NCBI RefSeq assembly: GCF_037024155.1
Contig: NZ_JAYKTS010000004.1
Span: 1-64,000 of the forward strand
Reading direction: 5' to 3'
DNA from: Bacillus sp. 2205SS5-2
Lineage (GTDB): Bacteria; Bacillota; Bacilli; Bacillales; Bacillaceae_K
DNA length: 64,000 nt
The translations under genes were made by a program, and so were the position numbers. Below the pieces are notes generated by a model that made no database searches, had not been told where the DNA came from, and was given only the letters and a program-made list of their open reading frames with translations. How positions within the stretch are numbered: the stretch's first letter is position 1; each line of letters begins with the position of its first letter. Below are positions 36,144 to 43,026 of this stretch, in pieces.

Positions 36144-36599
36144 ATGACTCTTACGAAAACAATACAAGAAGTTCTTAACAGTAGCATAGAGGCAATTAAG
36201 GCTGTTATCCCTATGGTACTGAACATGGAAACCCCCTCTTTATTACAACAGCCACTCTACCAACATAGTATAGGTGTTCTTATTGGAATGACAGGTGATG
36301 TAAGAGGAAGAGTGATCATTGAAAGTAACGAAGAAACATTAAGTGGAATTGGAACTGTGATGTTCGGAATGCCTTTAGAGGGGGAAATGCTTGAGTCATT
36401 TGCCGGAGAACTCGGCAATATGATTGCAGGCAACCTTTCAACCAACGTTGCGCAAAAGGGTTACACCACCGATATCACTCCTCCCACCGTTATAGTGGGA
36501 AAATCCAAGATGTATGGGTTTGAGCGTGCAGTTCGTCTGCCAATTCAAATCGAAAATGCCGGAAGTTTAGATATCATATTAATGATTGAAGGTCAGTAA
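36144..36599 (+). CDS. cheX: CheX-type chemotaxis phosphatase
   Basis: A protein of about 151 residues of the CheC/CheX/FliY phosphatase family. The single catalytic helix reads MLESFAGELGNMIAGNLST with the E..N motif, and GVLIGMTGDVRGRVIIESN is the family strand pair. CheX dephosphorylates CheY-P. B. subtilis 168 uses CheC and FliY and lacks CheX; other bacilli have it. It lies alone, away from a che/fla cluster. GGAGGATATGATC supports the ATG at 36144. Confidence 0.85.
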   Translation: MTLTKTIQEVLNSSIEAIKAVIPMVLNMETPSLLQQPLYQHSIGVLIGMTGDVRGRVIIESNEETLSGIGTVMFGMPLEGEMLESFAGELGNMIAGNLSTNVAQKGYTTDITPPTVIVGKSKMYGFERAVRLPIQIENAGSLDIILMIEGQ

Positions 36600-36626
36600 T
36601 TACACATCTGGATCACCTGTCCGGAT

Positions 36627-36668
36627 AAAGAAAGAACGCAATTCAAGAATTGCGTTCTTTCTTTATGT
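36627..36668 (+). terminator. Terminator of cheX
   Basis: AAAGAAAGAACGCAATTC and its exact complement form an 18-bp stem, 28 bases after the stop, with T residues at the end. Confidence 0.9.
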
Positions 36669-36718
36669 CTAATAATCGTTTATGGCAATAACGTATCTCT
36701 TGTTGTAATTTTATTCAC

Positions 36719-36745
36719 TATTAAATGAAATCCTTCATTTAATAG
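36719..36745. repeat. Short palindrome downstream of the SDR gene
   Basis: TATTAAATGA and TCATTTAATA flank AATCCT. There is no clear T run on the minus strand, so terminator function is uncertain. Confidence 0.4.
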
Positions 36746-36813
36746 TGATTTCATTCAATAAACACGAAAAGATGCCACGAAATCTATTATTTCTAGAGTA
36801 TATACAGCTTCAT

Positions 36814-37584
36814 TTAAAAGCCTTGGATGGTCATGCCTCCATCAACAAATAGTGTTTGACCGGTGATATAGTTTCCTGCTTCAGAACATAAAAACACAGT
36901 AGGTGAAACCAGTTCTTCTAATTTTCCGAGCCGATTCAAAGGGGTCACTCGAAGTATATCTTCTACATAGTTTTCATCCTGTAATAACTTTTCTGTTAAA
37001 GGCGTGGGAAAATACCAAGGACCAATAGCATTCACGTTTATATTATGCTCGCCCCACTCTAACGCAAGCACTTTGGTCATTTGAATCAATGCTGCTTTGG
37101 TCATCGCGTAAACCACTCCTGTTCGTAAGGCCACATGCCCCCCGACAGAGGAAATATTTACAATTTTTCCGTGACCTAGTTTCTGCATTCGTTCCCCAGC
37201 TTTCTGGGCCATTTGAAAGGCAGATTTTAAGTTTGTATCCATTATGATGTTCCACTCTTCTGTTGTTACATCCAACGCCTTCGACCGAATATTCATCCCC
37301 GCATTATTAATTAATATATCCACAGATCCCACTTCTTCATCTATTCGTTTAAAGAGCGACTCGACTGCTTTTTCAGAAGTGACGTCTGTTGGCATCACCC
37401 AGTATGATACATTTTGATTTTTAATATGTATTGCTGTTTCTTCTAAATTGGCTTTTGTACGAGATACAAGAATAACATTGGCTCCAGCTTCAGCAAGACC
37501 AATTGCAACGGCCTGGCCAATCCCTCTTCCAGCTCCAGTAACAACTGCATTCTTTCCATGAAGATTAAAGGATGATAAATACAA
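36814..37584 (-). CDS. Short-chain dehydrogenase/reductase (gluconate 5-dehydrogenase/FabG-like)
   Basis: A protein of about 256 residues with classical SDR features: cofactor loop VVTGAGRGIGQA, NNAGMN, catalytic Ser in NISSVGG and YxxxK in YAMTKAALIQMTK, and the ending YITGQTLFVDGGMTIQG. Basic residues after strand 2 (SRTKANL) favour NADP(H). Substrate not deducible. The start is probably the TTG at 37584, after AGAGGTG; a GTG three codons upstream lies within that site. Confidence 0.88.
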   Translation of the reverse strand: MYLSSFNLHGKNAVVTGAGRGIGQAVAIGLAEAGANVILVSRTKANLEETAIHIKNQNVSYWVMPTDVTSEKAVESLFKRIDEEVGSVDILINNAGMNIRSKALDVTTEEWNIIMDTNLKSAFQMAQKAGERMQKLGHGKIVNISSVGGHVALRTGVVYAMTKAALIQMTKVLALEWGEHNINVNAIGPWYFPTPLTEKLLQDENYVEDILRVTPLNRLGKLEELVSPTVFLCSEAGNYITGQTLFVDGGMTIQGF

Positions 37585-37650
37585 GGCAAACACCTCTTCC
37601 AGCTTAATATGCTAATTTTACCATATTTTCCTAGATGTTTGCCTATCAGA

Positions 37651-37785
37651 CTAGTTTTTTTTTGTAGACTTTTCTTGATGTAAGCTAGTAATGACAATCT
37701 TCTGCTCAATTGGTCCTAAGCAAATTAAGCAAGTTCCACAATCGTTATAAAGAACCATGCATTGCTTGCAATAGTATTTCTCCAT
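37651..37785 (-). CDS. Putative 44-residue zinc-ribbon protein
   Basis: A frame reading MEKYYCKQCMVLYNDCGTCL followed by ICLGPIEQKIVITS, with CxxC and CxxCxxC patterns suited to zinc binding, then a basic tail. AGGAGG lies seven bases before the ATG, a strong ribosome site. It is upstream of the SDR gene on the same strand. Function unknown. Confidence 0.65.
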   Translation of the reverse strand: MEKYYCKQCMVLYNDCGTCLICLGPIEQKIVITSLHQEKSTKKN

Positions 37786-37905
37786 AAAAGATCCTCCTAT
37801 CTGCTTTATTTATCCTATTCTTATCTAATGATTTTCTTTACAGGTAATAAAAGGAATGAAAAGGAAAATATTCTTCACACTTTTTTCACAAATTTATGCA
37901 CTTGA

Positions 37906-37921
37906 TGTGATTTTTATCACA
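37906..37921 (+). promoter_or_regulatory. Fnr box of the ba3 oxidase operon
   Basis: TGTGATTTTTATCACA is a perfect TGTGA-N6-TCACA palindrome, the Bacillus Fnr consensus. Its centre is 41.5 bases upstream of the start expected from the -10 at 37943, the class II activating position. Confidence 0.85.
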
Positions 37922-37942
37922 GAAGCAATTGGTTTTCACCTC

Positions 37943-37948
37943 TATGAT
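37943..37948 (+). promoter_or_regulatory. -10 element of the ba3 oxidase operon
   Basis: TATGAT, with no good -35 but an Fnr-type palindrome in its place, fits an activator-dependent promoter. The predicted start is near 37955. Confidence 0.65.
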
Positions 37949-37995
37949 AGTGTTAACAGTAAAAATTGTTTTTTTAAGGGAAAGGAGCAAGTCAC

Positions 37996-38154
37996 ATGGG
38001 AAAACCACAATCTCAATTGCCTCATAATCCAAAAAGTAAACTTGAAAATGAGCGAAACTCATTAAAAGGGACTCTGGCTGCCGTTTCAATACTCGGTGCA
38101 TTTATTGTTGTTACCTGGTTTATCGTATTTTATATTTTTATCGATCGTTTTTAG
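37996..38154 (+). CDS. ba3-type cytochrome oxidase subunit IIa (CbaD-like)
   Basis: A 52-residue protein with a hydrophilic N-terminus (GKPQSQLPHNPKSKLENERNSLKG) and a single membrane helix (TLAAVSILGAFIVVTWFIVF). Size, topology and position directly before subunits II and I identify the small IIa subunit of B-family (ba3) oxidases. AAAGGAG precedes the ATG. It is too short for common gene-finding cut-offs and may be missed in automatic annotation. Confidence 0.85.
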   Translation: MGKPQSQLPHNPKSKLENERNSLKGTLAAVSILGAFIVVTWFIVFYIFIDRF

Positions 38155-38172
38155 GGAAGGGAGAAGATTTAT

Positions 38173-38649
38173 ATGCACATGCATCGTTATGAAAAATGGT
38201 GGCTTACTTTAGGAACTGGTTCTCTTATTTTATTTTTAACAATTTTAGGAATATCGGCCTTCCATCAAGGTCATGAACCGCCAAGTGCCAATGCAATTGT
38301 GGACCCAGAGCGTGTGGGAGAGTTTAGTCCATTTGATGAACCTGGCCTTAAGAAAGTTGATGGAAAAGAGTGGGATTATGAATTGGTATTCGTCGCTTCT
38401 GCATTTTTTTACGATCCGGGAGAAATTGAAATCCCAAAAGATTCAACGGTGAAAATTATTGCAACAACAAAAGATGTCGTTCATGGCTTTGAAGTGGCTG
38501 GAACAAACATCAATATGATGCTTGAACCTGGTTATATAAGTGAATATGTTACAACTATGGATAAATCTGGTGAATATTTAGTTCTATGTAACGAGTATTG
38601 TGGTGTTGGCCACCATACAATGAAATCAATGATTAAGGTGGTGGAGTAA
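38173..38649 (+). CDS. ba3-type cytochrome c oxidase subunit II
   Basis: A 158-residue protein with one N-terminal membrane helix (WLTLGTGSLILFLTILGISAF) and an extracytoplasmic cupredoxin domain. The CuA site is DVVHGFEVAGTN (His) and VLCNEYCGVGHHTMKSM (Cys, Cys, His, Met). It takes electrons from cytochrome c. There is only one membrane helix, as in Thermus ba3 oxidase, unlike CtaC. It is the second gene of a three-gene operon, 18 bp after subunit IIa. Confidence 0.93.
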   Translation: MHMHRYEKWWLTLGTGSLILFLTILGISAFHQGHEPPSANAIVDPERVGEFSPFDEPGLKKVDGKEWDYELVFVASAFFYDPGEIEIPKDSTVKIIATTKDVVHGFEVAGTNINMMLEPGYISEYVTTMDKSGEYLVLCNEYCGVGHHTMKSMIKVVE

Positions 38650-38650
38650 C

Positions 38651-40306
38651 ATGAATACCAATACCTCTTTTATAAAAGTAGATAAAAAAGATGCAAGTTT
38701 AGCGATGGCTCATTTATATGTTGCTTTTATCGCCCTAGCCTTAGGTGGACTCGCTGGACTCCTTCAAGTATTAGTTCGTTCAGGTAGATTCACGCTTCCT
38801 TTTAATATAGGATACTATCAAGTTCTTACAGTACATGGTGTTTTACTTGGACTTATACTAACAACATTTTTTATTTTAGGTTTTCAAATTGCGGCCATTA
38901 GTCGTACATCTGGTACATTTTCTCCAACAGCTCGCCGTCTAGGCTGGATTGGTTTTTGGGTGATGGTTCTTGGTACTGCGATGGCTTCAGTCATGGTTTT
39001 ATTAAATGAAGCTACCGTTTTATATACGTTTTACGCGCCTCTTCAAGCGCACTGGATATTTTACCTTGGGCTAACCTTTGTTGTAGTTGGTAGTTGGATT
39101 GGTGGAGCGGGGATGATCGTCGTTTATGTTTCATGGCGTAAAGCAAATCCAGGCCAGCCAAGCCCCCTCTTAACATTTATGGCTGTTATCAATACAGTCT
39201 TATGGATTGTGGCGACACTAGGAGTTGCTGCAACGGTATTATTCCAATTACTTCCTTGGTCGCTAGGTCTTGTTGATCGTGTAGATGTATTAGTTAGTCG
39301 TACACTATTCTGGTATTTTGGGCATCCTCTTGTGTATTTCTGGTTGCTTCCAGCTTACATGGCTTGGTATGTCATTATACCTAAAATCATCGGAGCGAAA
39401 ATTTTCTCTGACTCACTAGCACGTATGTCTTTTATCCTATTTCTACTATTCTCGATTCCTGTTGGATTTCACCATCAACTAGTAGAACCAGGAATTGATC
39501 CTTTCTGGAAGTTTTTACAAGTTATATTAACTTTTATGGTTGTCATTCCATCATTAATGACTGCTTTCTCACTATTTGCATCATTTGAGCAATTTGGTCG
39601 TCATAAAGGGGCAACAGGTCTATTCGGATGGTTCAAAAAAATGCCCTGGAAAGATGCTCGCTTTCTCGTACCATTCATTGGTATGGTCGCCTTTATCCCT
39701 GCTGGTGCCGGTGGATTAATCAATGCATCTAATCAGATGAATCAAGTGGTTCATAACACCATTTGGATAACAGGTCACTTCCACTTGACGTTAGCTACTT
39801 CTGTTGTGTTAACATTCTTTGCTATCATGTACTGGCTCGTTCCCCATTTAACAGGACGAGTCTTAACGAAAGCGATGAATAAATTAGCAATCTTCCAAGC
39901 TATCGTATGGACCGTCGGGATGACAATTATGTCAGGTTCGATGCATATCGTTGGACTATTAGGGGCTCCGCGTCGTTCTTCCTTTTCGACTTACGGAGAT
40001 TCTGCACAAGCACTTGAATGGATTCCTTATCAAGTAGCTCAAGCAGTTGGCGGAAGTATTTTGTTCCTAGGGATCGTTCTTGTTCTCTACATTTTCATCA
40101 ACCTTGCCTTCTTCGCTCCAAAAGGAGAAGAAGAGTTCCCGATCGGTGAAGTATCTGATGCTGCTGAAAAAACACCGATGTTTCTTGAAAACTGGAAAAT
40201 TTGGTTAACCGTACTTGCAGCCTTGATTCTAGTCGCGTACAGCGTTCCATTCCTTGATATGATTCAAAATGGACCTCCTGGATCAAAAGGATTCAAATTA
40301 TGGTAG
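38651..40306 (+). CDS. ba3-type cytochrome c oxidase subunit I
   Basis: A 551-residue haem-copper oxidase core with about 13 membrane helices. Ligands: low-spin haem His in YYQVLTVHGVLLGL; CuB His and the cross-linked Tyr in YFGHPLVYFWLLPAY; HHQL for the CuB pair; and high-spin haem and second low-spin His in WITGHFHLTLATS. It lacks the D-channel residues of A-type enzymes and resembles CbaA. It reduces oxygen with high affinity and pumps protons. No haem A synthase or assembly gene lies nearby. Confidence 0.94.
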   Translation: MNTNTSFIKVDKKDASLAMAHLYVAFIALALGGLAGLLQVLVRSGRFTLPFNIGYYQVLTVHGVLLGLILTTFFILGFQIAAISRTSGTFSPTARRLGWIGFWVMVLGTAMASVMVLLNEATVLYTFYAPLQAHWIFYLGLTFVVVGSWIGGAGMIVVYVSWRKANPGQPSPLLTFMAVINTVLWIVATLGVAATVLFQLLPWSLGLVDRVDVLVSRTLFWYFGHPLVYFWLLPAYMAWYVIIPKIIGAKIFSDSLARMSFILFLLFSIPVGFHHQLVEPGIDPFWKFLQVILTFMVVIPSLMTAFSLFASFEQFGRHKGATGLFGWFKKMPWKDARFLVPFIGMVAFIPAGAGGLINASNQMNQVVHNTIWITGHFHLTLATSVVLTFFAIMYWLVPHLTGRVLTKAMNKLAIFQAIVWTVGMTIMSGSMHIVGLLGAPRRSSFSTYGDSAQALEWIPYQVAQAVGGSILFLGIVLVLYIFINLAFFAPKGEEEFPIGEVSDAAEKTPMFLENWKIWLTVLAALILVAYSVPFLDMIQNGPPGSKGFKLW

Positions 40307-40319
40307 TTTGATTTTTAAA

Positions 40320-40481
40320 GGCTGTTTTCGCAAAGTTTGTTGCTTTTCGTATACATTAATAATCTATGATATAGCTTTGATTCGGGCATCATTTCGTCTG
40401 TTTTTGATGGAAATCAACAAGGAAATGGAGGTTTTAGTCAAAAATCAGATGAAATAGCCACAATGGATACGAAAAGAGCCT
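40320..40481 (+). mobile_element. MITE-type element with perfect 8-bp duplication (162 bp)
   Basis: Left end GGCTGTTTTCGCAAAG and right end TACGAAAAGAGCC. The octamer TTTTTAAA occurs exactly at 40312-40319 and 40482-40489. The element inserted between the oxidase stop and its terminator; the right duplication overlaps the terminator's A arm. Confidence 0.95.
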
Positions 40482-40486
40482 TTTTA

Positions 40487-40525
40487 AAAAAGCGAAAGAG
40501 ATTTTTAATCTCTTTCGCTTTTTTG
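40487..40525 (+). terminator. Terminator of the ba3 oxidase operon
   Basis: AAAAAAGCGAAAGAGATT and its exact complement form an 18-bp stem that ends in a T run. Confidence 0.92.
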
Positions 40526-40735
40526 CATGATATTTACTGATTCCTTTCCTCTGTTTCCTCCTCTCCCTTTGTATTCGCTAATTAATCGAGTTGTGGAAAC
40601 CTGTTTCTAGTTTTCCTGTTTTCTCTCCATAGCCTCTAATTCTTTTTTGACTAACGTCTTTTTCATATACACTGTTGCTATTTAACTTTCTTTTCAATAG
40701 AATCCCTCATATTTTCAATAATTTTATTTAAAAAA

Positions 40736-40880
40736 GCTATTGCTTTTCGTACCAGTCTGTAAACGTTGATATAGCTTTGTTTCGGGCATCATTTCGTCTA
40801 TTTTTAATGGAAATCAACAGTGAAATGGGCGATTTAATCAAAAATCAGATGAAATAGCCACATTGTATACGAAAAGAGCC
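40736..40880 (+). mobile_element. MITE-type element, left end shortened (145 bp)
   Basis: The left terminus reads GCTATTGCTTTTCG, having lost about 15 bases, while the right end TATACGAAAAGAGCC is intact. The octamer TTAAAAAA flanks it exactly (40728-40735 and 40881-40888). The rest of 40526-41013 holds no gene. Confidence 0.9.
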
Positions 40881-40974
40881 TTAAAAAAAGACAAAAAACT
40901 GCCCCTAATCCTTATATTTTCAGGAATTATAAACGGTTACAAAAGTTTACATTAATTGCAAAAACAGCCTTTTG

Positions 40975-41010
40975 AAAAAAGCATCTTCTTAATAAAGAAG
41001 ATGCTTTTTT
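40975..41010 (-). terminator. Terminator of ypwA
   Basis: AAAAAAGCATCTTCTT and AAGAAGATGCTTTTTT pair perfectly around AATA. It lies just after the ypwA stop on the minus strand. Confidence 0.92.
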
Positions 41011-41013
41011 TAT

Positions 41014-42516
41014 TTATAATCCATATACCTTTGAATATTTGTCTTTTAAGTATGTGATTAAATGACTTGCATTTAATCCTTCACCCGTTGCATCCTTTAA
41101 TATTTCTAGAGGTTTTTTCATTTTACCATGTTGATGTACTCTCTCTGTTAACCATTCCTTGATTGGTGCAAGATCCCCTTTTTCAAGAAGTTGCTCAAAA
41201 TGAGGTAGATCTGTCAGCATGCTCGTTTTCAACTGTGCGGCATACATATAACCCAAAGCATAGGAAGGGAAATAGCCGAAACTGCCACCTGCCCAGTGGA
41301 CGTCTTGTAGGACTCCTTCACTGTCATTCGAAGGTGTTACGCCTAAATATTCTTCATATTTTTCATTCCAAACCCTCGGTAGATCTTTTACTTCTATCTC
41401 ATCATTAAATAAGCCTTTTTCAATTTCATATCGAATGATAATATGCAAGGCATAGGTTAATTCATCCGCCTCAATACGGATTAGAGATGGTTTTGATTCA
41501 TTGATTGCACGATAAAAATTGTCTAAGGAAATCGGATCAAATTGGCCAGATGCATACGTTTTCAATAAGTCGTAATTTTTCTTCCAAAACGCATAATCTC
41601 TCCCGATAAAGTTTTCATAAAATAGTGATTGTGATTCGTGTATACCCATAGAAGTACCCGTGCAAAGGGGTGTACCTATCAAATCAGCAGCAATATTTTG
41701 TTCATACAACGCATGTCCACCTTCGTGGATCGTTCCAAATACAGCGGTTCTCCAATCACTTTCATCATATTTCGTGGTCACTCGAACATCCCCAGGATTT
41801 AATCCAATCGCAAAGGGATGGACGGTTTCGTCAAGTCGACCTGCTTGAAAGTCATAACCCATTTGCTTTAATATTTCTAGGCTGAATTCTTTTTGCTTTT
41901 GTTTTGGAAAGGACTTAAATAGAAAATCTGTTTGGGGTTGGCTTGCTTCTTTAATTTGGTGGACGAGTGGAACAATTTCGTTTCGTAATTGCCCAAACAC
42001 TTCATCTAAGACACTAACCGTCACTCCAGGCTCGAACATATCTAATAGGGTATTGTATTTATTGTCTTCATATCCCCAATAATCAATGAACTTTTTGTTA
42101 AAGTCTACTAATTTTTCTAAATATGGACGGAACTTTTCAAAATCGGAAGCTTCTTTCGCTTCTTCCCAAACATTTTCAGCTTGTGATTGAAGAACTACAT
42201 ATTGTTTATACTCTGCTGCGGGTATTTTTTTATTTCGTTCGTAATTTTTTTTACATTCTTCAAGAATTGTACGTACGCTAGCTGATAAATCTTGCTTTTG
42301 AGAAGACAGTTCTCTTATGTATGCTGCCATTTTATCCGATGTAGACATTTCAAAGACATCTTCTGATAACATGCCGATCACTTCTGACCGTTGTTCAACA
42401 CCCTTTTTCGGTGCTCCCGTTCGAAGATCCCAGAAAATTAAACCTAGCGCTTCGTTATAAGCTGTCATTTTCTTTACGTACTCTAAAAATTCATTCACAA
42501 TGGTTTCTAACTTCAA
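41014..42516 (-). CDS. ypwA: M32 carboxypeptidase (Taq family) YpwA
   Basis: A 500-residue thermostable-type metallocarboxypeptidase. The zinc site is GTIHEGGHALYEQN (HExxH-type, about residues 238-250) with the third ligand in GIHESQSLFYENF. Other family strings are HPFAIGLNPGDVRVTTKYDE and GSFGYFPSYALGYMYAAQL. It cleaves broad C-terminal residues from peptides in the cytoplasm. Length equals B. subtilis YpwA. Monocistronic, with AAGGAGGGAAT before the ATG. Confidence 0.95.
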   Translation of the reverse strand: MKLETIVNEFLEYVKKMTAYNEALGLIFWDLRTGAPKKGVEQRSEVIGMLSEDVFEMSTSDKMAAYIRELSSQKQDLSASVRTILEECKKNYERNKKIPAAEYKQYVVLQSQAENVWEEAKEASDFEKFRPYLEKLVDFNKKFIDYWGYEDNKYNTLLDMFEPGVTVSVLDEVFGQLRNEIVPLVHQIKEASQPQTDFLFKSFPKQKQKEFSLEILKQMGYDFQAGRLDETVHPFAIGLNPGDVRVTTKYDESDWRTAVFGTIHEGGHALYEQNIAADLIGTPLCTGTSMGIHESQSLFYENFIGRDYAFWKKNYDLLKTYASGQFDPISLDNFYRAINESKPSLIRIEADELTYALHIIIRYEIEKGLFNDEIEVKDLPRVWNEKYEEYLGVTPSNDSEGVLQDVHWAGGSFGYFPSYALGYMYAAQLKTSMLTDLPHFEQLLEKGDLAPIKEWLTERVHQHGKMKKPLEILKDATGEGLNASHLITYLKDKYSKVYGL

Positions 42517-42610
42517 ATTGATTCCCTCCTTAGTTTCTTCCTATTATTTTATCATATTAGTAGAGAGTGAAGGTTATATTACTGTACCCACTCTACTAAT
42601 TATTTTCAAA

Positions 42611-42770
42611 GGCTGTTATCGCAAAGATTGTGGCTTTTCGTATTAGTTTATATTCTATGATTTAGCTTTGTTTGGGGCATCATTTCGCCTATTTTTGATG
42701 AAAATCAACATGAAATGGAGGATTTAGTCAAAAATCAGATGAAATAGCCACAATGTATACGAAAAGAGCC
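42611..42770 (+). mobile_element. MITE-type element, full length (160 bp)
   Basis: Left end GGCTGTTATCGCAAAG and right end TATACGAAAAGAGCC. The flanking octamers (TTTTCAAA and TTATACAT) match poorly, so the duplication has decayed or recombination occurred. Confidence 0.88.
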
Positions 42771-42818
42771 TTATACATAGAAAGTTTTAAAATGAGTGAT
42801 ATAATGATGTCCAATCTG

Positions 42819-42852
42819 AAAAAACCTTGCCTGCATTGGAGGCAAGGTTTTT
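42819..42852. terminator. Hairpin between two element copies
   Basis: AAAAACCTTGCC and AGGCAAGGTTTTT pair around GCATTGG. It has A and T runs at both feet and lies downstream of ypvA beyond the element, so it is probably the original ypvA terminator. Confidence 0.8.
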
Positions 42853-42858
42853 CTCTAT

Positions 42859-43019
42859 GGCTGTTTTCGCAAACTTTGTTGTTTTTGAACCAGTCTACAA
42901 ACGGTGATTTAGCTTTGTTTCAGGTCATCTTTTCGTCAATTTTTGATGGGAATCAACAATGAAATGGAGGGTTCAGTCAAATCTTAGATGAACTAGCCAC
43001 AATGTATACGAAAAGAGCC
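42859..43019 (+). mobile_element. MITE-type element abutting ypvA (161 bp)
   Basis: Left end GGCTGTTTTCGCAAAC and right end TATACGAAAAGAGCC. Flanking octamers TTCTCTAT and TTCAATAT agree at 6 of 8. Its right end lies eight bases from the ypvA stop, so it separates ypvA from the hairpin at 42819-42852. Confidence 0.9.
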
Positions 43020-43026
43020 TTCAATA

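Noticed and set aside
40320-43019. Clustered repeats read as a CRISPR array
   Set aside because: The units are 145-162 bp, irregularly spaced, with inverted ends and flanking octamers, and there are no cas genes.
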